A stretch of DNA of 64,000 nucleotides from Niebla homalea (taxonomy: Eukaryota; Ascomycota; Lecanoromycetes; Lecanorales; Ramalinaceae), in the NCBI GenBank assembly GCA_019925105.1, contig JAHGAU010000029.1, forward strand, positions 558,001 through 622,000. The letters run 5' to 3'. Shown piece after piece: positions 46,652 to 57,030 of this stretch. How positions within the stretch are numbered: the first letter of the stretch is position 1; the number at the start of each line of letters is the position of its first letter. Both the position numbers and the translations under genes were made by a program. The notes beneath the pieces were generated by a model. That model saw nothing but the letters and a program-made list of their open reading frames with translations. It was not told where the DNA came from and ran no database searches.

Positions 46652-46945
46652 CGTCGCCTTGGCGCGCGGCTTGCTCGTGTTCGCCTTGGTCTTGTTGCCG
46701 CCGACCCCACTGCCGGATGCGGGCTTGCCGCCCTTATTGGTGGTGGTGGTGGACTTGCCAGCAGCAGCAGCGGCATCAGCGGTGCTGCTGGGCTTGGTGG
46801 TGGTGGTCTTGGTCTTGGTCTTGCGCGTCGAGGTCGTTGTGCTGCCTCCGGACGCCGGGGTGGTGGTGGTGCTGGTGGTGGTGGTGGCGGGGGTGTAGGC
46901 TTTGCGGGGGGCGGAGATGCCGGTGGAGCCGCGGGTGATGGCCAT
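46194..46945 (-). CDS. Small basic conserved hypothetical protein with polyglycine run
   Basis: Exon 1 46945-46514 and exon 2 46250-46194 are joined over a 263-nt intron (GTATGT..TGATAG, phase 0), giving 162 residues. The start MAITRGSTGISAPRK is preferred over an upstream extension that has no ATG. The middle is Thr/Lys-rich low complexity (TTTTSTTTTPASGGSTT), then a run of about 14 Gly, then KDKVKGAVRKAAGKVEGKPGKK. The short last exon adds AGTKEMKGTDGKGSKRA. I recall the combination of an amphipathic KVKGAV-type helix and an AGTK-M-GTDG tail from small basic proteins in other Pezizomycotina, which supports the splice. No function is known; a nucleic-acid or chromatin association would suit the charge, but that is speculation. 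The intron contains C/G-rich runs. Confidence 0.65.
46600..46648. repeat. CCG trinucleotide microsatellite encoding polyglycine
   Basis: A run of (CCG/CGC)n on the plus strand reads as consecutive GGC glycine codons on the minus strand inside the small basic protein. The length is likely to vary between strains. Confidence 0.9.
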
Positions 46946-47712
46946 TATTATGTGGATTGTGCTGGCTTTTTTGTTGGGGGGGAGGAGGGGGAGGGGCTGG
47001 ATCTGGGAAGCACGGGTGTTGGCGACGGTGTTGGGAGGTTGTGCGACGGTTGACAATGGTGGTGTGGGTTGCGGAAGAGATCAGTTGTTGTGTGGGCTCA
47101 GACGTTGAGAAATGCAGCCTGGAACGCGTTTGCGACGAGGAAGGGATGTGGGGGGGCGGTTTGTTTACAACGGCTGATCGGCGGGTGGTGAGCGGCTGAC
47201 GACAACTTATGGTCTAGGCTACTTAAGGGGAGGCCAAGGGTCCCGATAACAATGACAGGGCTATTAATAGCTGGGAGGACCTCCTATCTTGGAATTCGGG
47301 ACATCAGGGGAACAAGAACTTCTATTACGATGAATTATTCATACAGCAAAAAGAGCAGGCCACCCAGTCTAGACTTTTGTATCTCCACGCGCTTACCGGA
47401 GTGTCGGACTGGATCTTACTTTACGAGCACCTCTTTGTCGACCTCCATTGAGCATGTTCGCTGTCCGATAGGTAATATATCGCTTTCTATGTTGACTCCC
47501 ACTTCGCTGTATGCAAATAAAAAAGTGCCTCCTGCCCATTCTTCACTTCTATCGTACACCATTATTGCATCTGCATCACAGCGTCTCAAACCCCATTAGT
47601 CGTCAGATCTGGGCGAATGTCTTGGATGGGCCGTGTTTTGGCCATGCGCTTCGTCATGCTATGAGCTCATGTTAGATGAGGTCCATTTCAGCAGCGTAGG
47701 AACCGAGAGGAC
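46946..47712. other. Intergenic: promoter of small basic protein gene and gdh2 3' region
   Basis: 767 bp. The part next to 46945 is G-rich on the plus strand (GGGGGGGAGGAGGGGGAGGGG near 46976), that is, C/T-rich 5' UTR for the minus-strand gene. No gene recognised. Confidence 0.45.
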
Positions 47713-50700
47713 TCACAAATCAAAAAATGCGAATTGGCTCGGACTGCTACCAAATTCGTAGACAAATCGACTCGCCAGATAGCTGCCAAAAATTGAGCGT
47801 AGATAATTATCCGGCACCTGTTCGGCAGTCAGCAATGTCCACCGGGGGTTCAGATCGTCCTCAGTACATACACGTTCTATGATCGTCTCTAGACCGACTT
47901 TCTCCAGCAGTAACTTTGGAAGCGCATCCTCGAGGACAGAGTTTCGCAAATGGACGTCCTTCCAAAGATCTTGCTTCTGCAGCTCTTCGTCTAGCTTGGT
48001 GATGGCCACACTCAGAGTGTCGCTCAATGTACTGCGAGCAATACCTGTTTGGGAATGTTCGCGCCAGATGGCTTCAAATTCAAGTGCTGCATTGCGTTTG
48101 ATCGTCTCTTGAACCTCCTTGACGTATTGCGTGTAGAAGGTCGGAACAGACCCGTCCGCTTTGACACACATGTTCTCGACGAAACTCTGGTCGTCGAACG
48201 ACAGTGAAGCCAAGACTTCCAGGGATGAGGATGTGACTCCACCCTTGTTGGCAGACGCATCCTTGTACAAAATGCACCCAGCTTTCTCCAACCGCAACTT
48301 AGCATCTTGTGTGATGAAAAGATTGGCGCCCTCCACGATATAGGGAATGGTGGTCTTCCCATCCACGATAAGCTTGTTGACCGAGGAGAGATCAATAGAC
48401 TCCGGCCTTCCACCACAAGGCACGAACATATCATACTTTTTGCCACCCCGCAAATGGAACGTGTTGCGGAAGATCATGCCGTTGTTGATGACTTCTCCTG
48501 ATGGAAGTGTGATATTGTTCTCGTCGACGAGTACACGATACCCTTCACTCGATAGTCTGCTCATGTTAAACTCGGAGATCATGGCGCGCTTCCTGGCTAA
48601 GCGGAGCAATTCTCCGTAGTCCAGCCCGTGCGGATCGGCCAGAACACCAGCGCCGTCTACAATGGAGGTGTATTTCTCATTGCCCAGGAGGATCTCATTG
48701 GATCCCAGATCCCCATCTGGACCGCCGGTCTGCAGCTTTCGGACCGCATCTGGTTGCAAGTTGAGCTTTCGATATATGCCCTGGACGTATTCCCGCACAG
48801 ACAAGGTTGTCATGCCGTATGTATCATGCGGTATACCGCCGAGCTTTGGACTCTTCCCGGTGAAGAATGACTTCCACCATGGAGCTCCACGAGCCCGAGC
48901 ATGCTCAGTTGCCCAGTCGACCAAATCGGCAGTGTTCTCATCAGGTCCCATAAACAATATTTCCTGCTGGCCATGAAGATCAACAATAGGATCCTTGATT
49001 CCAGGGCTGGTGGGTGGGAGCAAGAGATCCATGATGCTATCAATGTACTTTTCAAAGGCAACTTTTACTTTGTTTTGGTGTTTCACATCAAGGAGGATGA
49101 CCCCTTTTGAGCCTCCTTCGGGAATGTCCTTGTTCTTGCGCTGCTGGGTGTTGGCCAGGTTGTAATTTTCATCGAATAGAGAGCGCGCGTTGATCGAGTA
49201 GGCTTCCCGATTTCGAGATTTGACTATGCGAATGCCACCGCGAGCGATGTCGCGGAATCTGAGATGAAAGCCACGGAACTCAGAGCTGATCACCAAGAAC
49301 ATGCCATACAACGGTTGAGGATACTCGATCTCGGGCAGGAAATTAGGATTAAGTCGGAAGCTTAGTGCCACCTTGGTCGGGGTGTAAAAGTTCGTTTTTA
49401 GGACACTGGCATTGAATATCCGGAACGCGGTCATGACCATTTGGTCGTGCTCATTACTGGCTGTCTTGGAGATCAGCTCCTTCAACTCTTTGTCATCGAG
49501 GACCCGATCGACCTTCAGCCGCAAGTAGCTTAACGTGGGCAGAAAATCGTCCTTCTCGCCCCTCGTCTGAACGTAGTGGGTATTGGCAAAGGTCAAATAG
49601 AGCGATCTGACCAGATCGGGGTACTTGCTGATGATTTCGAGTATGTAGTCCGACGTAAAGGTTTCAGTGCGGAGCCGTCTCTTGATCTTGGACAACATCT
49701 CAGCATGCGCGCTATTATTTGGGTCGAGTAAAGACACCAGTGAAGTGTATTCAGATCCCAGCCTGTTGAGGAAATGGCCGACGAAGACCCATACGCAATG
49801 AGCATAGATTGATTCCTGAAGACTGAGGCGACCGCTGGAGAAATGTCCTTGAAATTTGTTCTGAGGGATGCAATACAGGAGAGAGGCCTCCTTCATGATT
49901 TGGTGGATCGAGGCCTCAATCGGTGGATACCGTGCATTCGAGGCAGTCTGAGGAAGCGGGCGTAGATATAAGGATATAATGGTCATGCCGTTGGAAAATT
50001 GCTCGACGTATTTTCGAGAGCTGGTGCATCCGTAGTAGTGATAGAGATCGGACAAGGCGCTGAACATGCCCATTGCAGATCCTTGACGGTATGCAATGAC
50101 CAGTCTCTTCTCTCTGCTGCCTTCGATCTCAAACATCTCAATCACTGGGCCAGTCCTGGTCACGGCATTGTTCATCATTTCTCGATACACGTCCTTGGTA
50201 TTCTGCGTAGCCTTCTGGAGAAAGCGCTTGTCGCCAACCACATCCAGTTGAGTTTCCTGTGGGCCAGGACTTGCGTTCACGAAGTTGCACTTGTAAACGA
50301 AATAGCACCGTAACTGCTGGCTTTTCTCTCCGGGGAGGTGGCTACCTGAGCGGAATGTCTCGACTCGATAGCTGCTTTCACCTGTTGAGCCATTGATGTA
50401 CTTCTCATCGATTCTCTGCTCATAGCGTGGACCATCAGAAACACTGATGCCGGGTCTGCTGGTGTCTATATAGACTGCATGATCTGCAGCTTCTTTGTCG
50501 AGCCGAATCTCCAGGCGACCATCATCTCTGGCGTAGGCAGCTACTTTGCCAGCGTATAGTGAGAGGATGTGGTTCACGATTGCCGGTACAGACTCTGTCT
50601 GGAAGTACATGTCATCGATCCCCAACTCATTGTAGAACCAATGGGTTTCAGTTTCAACGAATTCTGCCGGGATGAAGCCTTTCTCCTCAATCTGGTCCAT

Positions 50701-51447
50701 GACTACCAGAAACCTCTCGTCAGCACATACTCAGTGAGACCTCATGAGTCCGGTCGTTCACGACGTACCTTGCTCCATCTGTAGACTCTTGCCCTCAAAT
50801 TTGGGCGCAACATATCCTGAGCCATCTTCGTGCAAGACACGATGCGTATTTGAGCCTGGTACGGCCAGATGGGTAGGTTGCGGGGACGGTTGTCGACCAG
50901 GAGTTCGGACCACATTATCAAAAGCCTTATTATGAATGATGTTTTGCGTTTCTGGAGGCTCTGCTGTAGACTCTCGACGAGGGAGCTGCGCCCCATGGAG
51001 GCTGTCTGGGGTTGTCGTGCCAGACATCTCTTTCAAGGAGGGCACCCTGTGCAGCTTGTAATAGGAAGATAGTGGTATGGATTGGAGCTGCTTTGGCAAT
51101 TGGTCGTGCGTTATCAAAGCTTCTTCTGATAACAAGTGACGGTCGATGGCAGGCGGGGCAGGATCCAAGGAGTTTCCCGTCAATTTGGTCGCGATCAAAG
51201 GATGTTGGGTATGGTTAGACGGGCAATTGGGCGAGGATGAGGAGTGAAATAGATCAAAATGGTGAACGTCACGACCACTGGGAGTGATGAGCCCGTTGGC
51301 ATCTTCGTGTTGCAGGCCGTTATTATTGTCGTCTTCTTTGTCGGCGGGAGATGTGGCTGAGGCTCTCCGCGCCGTTACACCGTTGGGAACACTACCCGGA
51401 TTGGCTTCAGGCAGCCCCCCAGCCCGTGGAGCCACTGCTGCCGTCAT
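47713..51447 (-). CDS. gdh2: NAD-specific glutamate dehydrogenase (large type)
   Basis: Exons 51447-50769 and 50702-47713 are joined over a 66-nt intron (GTACGT..TGGTAG, phase 1), giving 1222 residues. The first 200 residues are Ser/Pro/Thr-rich and poorly conserved, then GYVAPKFEGKSLQMEQ leads into the family core MDQIEEKGFIPAEFVE and LGIDDMYF. Catalytic region: FHLRFRDIARGGIRIV, DIPEGGSKGVILLD (substrate-binding Lys), FMGPDENTADLVDW, and the nucleotide-binding part GGPDGDLGSNEILLG and IVEGANLFIT. It ends SRFVYEFGSSPSQFAFFDL. The enzyme deaminates glutamate to 2-oxoglutarate and ammonium with NAD+, for growth on amino acids. The start is uncertain: a shorter form from an internal Met is possible. 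A TATATAA-like element lies at about 51657-51665, 210 bp upstream of the ATG. Confidence 0.95.
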
Positions 51448-52422
51448 CCCGACCCTTGTTTCGCCGCTATCTTCGGGCGCCGATAAGCTCGCACCCCTTA
51501 TCAGTTCGTCCTCACCGGTCTGCTAGCGCAACCTCTCTGAGCTGAAAACTCAAAAGTGGAAACGACCTTCGGAATATTAATGGTGAGAGCCAATTTCGTC
51601 AAGAGAAGGATTCAAACCCGAGGGTCAAAGAAATACAAGCTCATACAGAATGCTCATTATATAAGATCGAAGCCGTACCGGTGGCAAATTTGAAACGCTT
51701 CCGACGACAATTATTTTCGTCGGCAAAGCTCATGCGTCTCGGGTTTGACGTCTTGCCAGATTGACAGACCATGTGCACAAGCACCATGCGATCTCAGCAG
51801 GCTTGACGGGCTCCCAGATCGATGTTTGGGTTGCATGAAAGATGCCATGGGCCATGGCCGTTTGGTAACGCATAGATCAAGATACCCGTTTAGGCCTCGT
51901 GGAAGAATAGGAGCATGCGACATGCGATTTCTGAGACTACACATCTGGTCCCTGATTCCTCCCCATTATGGTACAAGCTCCAGGGTCAGATTGGCAACGG
52001 TCATGGCTCATTTGCTCTCATTCACCCGTTGAGAGTCGCATATCTGGAAACTCAAATCGAAGAAAAAGTAGTGAGCTTCGAAAATAGGTTTGATTCTTAC
52101 CGGATATCGTCTATCAACCAATCGAGCCTTGCCGAACCCTCGATATAACTTTCCGCACTCTGCACGCCAGATCGAACATGCTGCTCGAGGTAGCCTAGGT
52201 AGGGCCAGACGTTTTTAGCGAAACGACTGACAGGTCTCACCATTCCCCAGACCCCACAGGACCTGCGCATCTGGACGCGGCTGAAGCCATTAGCCTAAAT
52301 CTCACGCGTTGACATTTTCGACATGCGGCGGCTGGCCTGCAGGGAGGTCAGTCACTGGACCCTTTTTTGGAGACTGCATCACGCTGGTCCCAATGGCATG
52401 CATTCCCCAAATGTAGACGTGC
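51448..52422. promoter_or_regulatory. Intergenic: gdh2 promoter and ADE2 3' region
   Basis: 975 bp between two minus-strand genes. The gdh2 half contains a TATA-like element at about 51657-51665. A tRNA-like B-box string near 51610 lacks a matching A box and stem. No gene recognised. Confidence 0.45.
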
Positions 52423-54765
52423 TCAACTTGGTAATGGTATGCCTGACTTGGGCTGATGTGAATCTGCAGCCGGCTTGCATGCGTCTTGATCAATATTCTG
52501 GTCATTGGTCTCACTATCAAGGCCCCGTCTTTCCATATGTTCAGCCTGTCTTTCTACGGCTCTTCTTTGGTTCGCAAGATAGTCCTCTAGCTTCTGGCGT
52601 ATGTGCAGATCCTCATTTGCCAGAATACGCGCGGCGAGTTGTGCTGCATTGGTCGAATTATTGATAGCAACGGTGGCCACTGGGCAACCTCTCTGCTATT
52701 CGTTAGCCGCCAGTGTTCGGGCACGCGACACAAGGGGGATTTGGAGAAGGGATAGGCTTACCGGCATTTGAACGATGCTCAGAAGACTATCCAATCCCTC
52801 GAGGGCGCTCGTCTTTACGGGAATGCCAATCACTGGCAGCCTAGTATTTGCTGCAATCATACCCGGTAGGTGTGCGGCTCCGCCAGCCGCTGCAATGATG
52901 ATCTTAATGCCTCTCGATGCTGCCTCCTGCGCAAAGCGTACCATGCGTTCTGGGGTGCGATGTGCCGAAGTAATTGTAGCTTCGTAGGGCACGCCCAATT
53001 CTTCGAGCATCTTCGCTCCAGGCATTAGCACTGGCCGGTCCGATTCCGAACCCATTGTAATGGCGACAAGAGGGGGCGGACTCTGCTTCACACCACCCTG
53101 AGATAGGCTTGATCCAACTTCGGGGCCGGAGGCTGCTTCTCGGGACCGGACCTGGTCCGAAGCCTCTATCAAAGTTTCCATGCGTGCTTGTGCAAGTTGC
53201 ATAGAATCGGCAAGTAGGGTGATGTGACCCATTTTTCTTCCAGGACGAGCATCGCCCTTACCATAGAGGTGAATACTGGCCCCATCATGTAGAGCCTTTT
53301 CAGCTATTAATTGGTGAGACTGGGGATCTTCACCTCCAAGTATGTTGAGCATGATTGCATTGATGTTGGGGTGGCGGAAATTGAGCCTATCCTCTGGAAT
53401 GGGTAGATCCAGGATTGCTCTCAGATGGGCATCATATTGGGAAAGATGGCAAGCCTCGATCGTGTAATGCCCACTTGATCAGACAGTCAGTGATGAGTGC
53501 CCTACTACTATCTTAAAGTGCATGCTTACGAGTTGTGTGGTCGAGGCGCTATTTCGTTTACCATGAGTGACCCTGATGTACATTAGCTAAAGTATAGAGT
53601 AGCACGTCTCCTTCGTCTCACCATCCTTCATAAGAAACATTTCAACTCCAAAAACTCCTTTGCCAGATAGAGTTGCAACTGCATTACGTGCCGTTTTCTG
53701 GGCCTCTTGTACGATTGTCTGGTCGATGTTACGTGCCGGAGCGTAGACAAGCTTACAGATACTGCTCTCATGCACAGTCTCGACAACAGGAAATGCTTTC
53801 GTCGTTGACTTCCAATCACTACTGGCCTCTTGGGCTGTTTTGACGACCATTACTGCAAGCTCAATCTTAAAGTCGGCCCACTCTTCAGCGTAGAGTGGAC
53901 GGCCTGCCAGAGCATTTGATGCGGCGTCCACGTCTGATATGCTGCGAACAGCAAAGTTACCTCGTCCATCGTATGCTTCTGTCCTTGACTTGAGCATAAA
54001 GGGGAAGCCAAGTTCTTGACCTTTAGCCTTGACCGCAGCGGGATCGTTACCGACAAGATGAGGCACAGGGGTAGGAATCCCATGGCCGGCTAGATGCTTT
54101 TTTTGCTTGTATTTGTCCTGTATGAGCCTAATCGTCTCCCAGCTAGGTTGAATTTCGATATCAGGTCCTTTGACCGATCTCCAGTCTTCCCTAAGTAAAA
54201 CAAGGGAGTCAGTATAGCAATACTATATACGCAGCTCTTAAGCCATTGGGAAAGGTGGCTAAAATGGGTTTGAGAACTACTCATCTAAGTGAAACGTGTA
54301 GTCAACATTACTACATGCGATACAGAGCTCTTTGATATTAACAAACCCGTTCAACCCATTTCTGACATTGCTTGAGTTTCCTTACCGCGTTTGGATACCT
54401 TCCGATAACTCCTCCAGGATTTCCGTATCAACATGCTCGATCTCAATAGTCATGACATCGCAAGCATATGCTAGACGCCGAACATCATCGGCTTTCTTGA
54501 ATGAGCCTGTGATATGGTTGGTGGCTGCGTTGATCTGTTTGGCCGGCGAGTTGGCCGAGTCTAGAATCACTACTTTGATATTCAATCGATTCGCAGCCTC
54601 TGTCAGCATACGGCCTAACTGGCCTAGATGTAATATGGGATCAGTATGACAACATTGCATCTGGTTTAGCGGCGTCTCTCAAAGTAAACATCAATTGACC
54701 TGCAGGTGATTGACATAATACCAAATTTGCTCACCTCCACCAAGTACCCCCACCGTCTTGTCCAT
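52423..54765 (-). CDS. ade2: Phosphoribosylaminoimidazole carboxylase (ADE2)
   Basis: Six exons: 54765-54735, 54623-54386, 54190-53622, 53572-53530, 53473-52762 and 52692-52423. Introns of 111, 195, 49, 56 and 69 nt are all in phase, giving 620 residues. The N-terminal PurK-like ATP-grasp half has [60 protein letters not shown] and [13 protein letters not shown], then [19 protein letters not shown]. The C-terminal PurE half has [47 protein letters not shown] and [12 protein letters not shown]. The enzyme converts AIR to CAIR in purine synthesis; loss gives red colonies in yeasts. About 45 residues after the PurE core are a charged tail not needed by the fold. The 43-nt fourth exon is short but encodes the most conserved motif. 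It is divergent from ISC1. Confidence 0.95.
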
Positions 54766-55311
54766 TGCTTATTTTTGGAACAGATCACATCTAAGGATAA
54801 GTTTTTGGGTGATAAGTGCGCAAGCTTGGCCCCTCGGGCTTGCCACATTTTGACACGTGGAATTAAGGTTCAAACCTTGCATAGAACATGAGCTAGTGGC
54901 TAACGAGCCAACCAATATCGATATGAATTCACCAGAAATCGCTGCTATTCTGTTGCTGGTGACACCCCCCAACCGTCGCAGCGTCATGATAGATGGCTTC
55001 ATTTGTACTTTGAGCGCCTTGACGACCGCTGATACTCAAGTGAGGTTATAAGTTGCTGTTTTGGTGTCAGAGCCACCTCGGAAAGTCTTTTTGATAGTCC
55101 AATCGCCAGACCTTCAATTCTAACGCCAATTCCAAGGCCGGCTGTTAACAAGACGTTCCGTTGCAATTTGCTCAACTATAACTCAGCCACGTTGCGAGTC
55201 TGATCCTGGACGAGTGCGTGCAAATGGTAGAAAAAGGGAACATATTTTTTTTACGTGTTTCTCAACGAGAGCTCTATCAATCAATAAGCTGTTGCACATA
55301 GATCTAATACC
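54766..55311. promoter_or_regulatory. Divergent promoter, ade2 / isc1
   Basis: 546 bp between divergent start codons, so it holds both promoters. A poly-T tract (about 55244-55251) lies upstream of isc1. No specific factor site assigned. Confidence 0.5.
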
Positions 55312-56736
55312 ATGGCGATTGAAGCCGAGGAAGGCAAACCTAAGGAGGCAATGAGTGAACAATCGGAGCCCTCGACCATTAACATACTCACTTACAACGT
55401 CTTCGGTCTGAAGTTCATTGCCGGTTACCGCCGCGAACGTCTGTCAGAAATCGGCCGCCGCTTGGCTTCACACTCACCAACTCCCGAAGTTGTAGCTTTA
55501 CAAGAATGCTGGACCCAAGAGGACTACCAATCAATCCACCAACAAACAAGCCATCTCCTGCCCTTCGCCAAATTCTACTATAGCGGCATCTTCGGTGGCG
55601 GTCTGGCCATCTTGTCGAAATGGCCCATCATTGAGTCCAGCATGTTCCGCTATCCGCTTAATGGACGACCTACTGCTTTTTGGAGAGGTGATTGGTATGT
55701 GGGCAAAGGAGTGGCGTGTGCGAAGATACGCTATGGTCCCGCGGTGAAGGATGTGGTGGAGGTGTTTTGCACGCACCTACATGCTCCCTACGAGAGTGAA
55801 CCTCATGACTCTTACATATGTCATAGAACAGCGCAAGCATGGGAGATTGCAAAGTTGATGCGGGGGGCGGCCGAGAGGGGCCATTTGGTGCTGGGGCTCG
55901 GTGATTTCAATATGCTGCCCCTGTCGTTTGCGCATCGCTTGATTGAGGCACATGCGCCTGTCAGGGATGCTTGGAGGATACTGCATCCAGACTCATCGAT
56001 AGGGACGTCTACGCACCCGGGGGAGAAGAAACGAATGCGAGATGTTCCAACAGCCGGATTCAACATCACCGAGAATGGCGCAGCCAGCGATAATGTGCTG
56101 AACACTTTCCGCTGGCCGAAATGGCAGCAGAAGCGACTGTTCAAAGGCGAGACCATCACGGTAGATGACGATACCCCTGATCCAAACGCCAAGCGCCTTG
56201 ACTATATATTCATCGGCGAGGATCGTCGCTTGAGGGTCACAAAGTCTACGCGATGGCAAGTCAAAAGCGTGAAAGTGGCGATGACGGAAAGACATCCATC
56301 GCTTGGATGTTCGCTGAGCGACCACTTCGCCGTCGAAGCGACCATTTCACGTTCAAGGAGCAATGGGATGTTCGTCAGGAGTGATGAAGCAAGCCCGAAT
56401 TCACTCGATATCTCTTTCTACGATTCCGTACTCGCAATGATATCCACTTACATAGCCCGTGAGCGTTGGCAGCGGAAATCCCGTCTCGCTCATTTCATAT
56501 TTTCCGTATTCGTCTCCATTGCATGCTTCCTCGCCATCTGGTGGTCGCCGAGAAACTTTGTGTCTTTCATCTTGATGCTCTTGAGCACATTGAATCTGAG
56601 CGCTGGCGTTATTGACGGTTTGATTGGTGGGCTCTTTGTAGGCTCTGAGCTGAGGGCGTTGAAGGAGTTTCAATGGGAGATAAGGAACGCTCAACAAGTG
56701 GCCGAAGCTGACAGACAGTATGATAGAGTAGGATGA
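55312..56736 (+). CDS. isc1: Inositol phosphosphingolipid phospholipase C (neutral sphingomyelinase family)
   Basis: Single exon, 474 residues. The endonuclease/exonuclease/phosphatase fold has all key elements: LTYNVFGLKF, VALQECW (metal-binding Glu), HLHAPY, LGDFNMLP (Asp/Asn), LDYIFIG and LSDHFAVEA (catalytic His). Two membrane segments lie near the C-terminus (LAHFIFSVFVSIACFLAIWW, then FVSFILMLLSTLNLSAGVID). This is the architecture of yeast Isc1, which hydrolyses inositol phosphosphingolipids to ceramides at ER or mitochondrial membranes. The length matches the family. The ATG at 55312 is the first in frame after a T-rich leader; an internal Met at codon 14 is an alternative. Confidence 0.94.
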   Translation: MAIEAEEGKPKEAMSEQSEPSTINILTYNVFGLKFIAGYRRERLSEIGRRLASHSPTPEVVALQECWTQEDYQSIHQQTSHLLPFAKFYYSGIFGGGLAILSKWPIIESSMFRYPLNGRPTAFWRGDWYVGKGVACAKIRYGPAVKDVVEVFCTHLHAPYESEPHDSYICHRTAQAWEIAKLMRGAAERGHLVLGLGDFNMLPLSFAHRLIEAHAPVRDAWRILHPDSSIGTSTHPGEKKRMRDVPTAGFNITENGAASDNVLNTFRWPKWQQKRLFKGETITVDDDTPDPNAKRLDYIFIGEDRRLRVTKSTRWQVKSVKVAMTERHPSLGCSLSDHFAVEATISRSRSNGMFVRSDEASPNSLDISFYDSVLAMISTYIARERWQRKSRLAHFIFSVFVSIACFLAIWWSPRNFVSFILMLLSTLNLSAGVIDGLIGGLFVGSELRALKEFQWEIRNAQQVAEADRQYDRVG

Positions 56737-57030
56737 GCCTTAGACATATAATAACAACAGAACGTGGTGATCACTGGTGTATTATCGATTCAACCAAGCA
56801 GGTGGACTACTGAGCACCTCTTATAAGGCTTCCTAGATTTCAAAAGGTCCTGAATTATCACTGACCAACTAACGAAGCATCCATGAGGGGATCTATACTA
56901 AAGGTCTGTCACGCGGCATTGAGTATGGAGAATAGGGGGAACGACGTCGTATTTGCATCCTTGTGGAAAGTCATAATTTCGCATGAAAGCACGCATGCTT
57001 CCAGAATCATCAGTCCAACATACCCAAACC

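Noticed and set aside
47713..51447. Possibility that the two gdh2 reading frames are separate genes
   Set aside because: A canonical 66-nt phase-1 intron joins them, and the junction Gln-Met-Glu-Gln-Val-Met-Asp fits the family as I recall it.
51600..51690. Possible tRNA on the minus strand near GGTTTGAATCC
   Set aside because: Upstream sequence lacks an A box and no cloverleaf stems can be formed.
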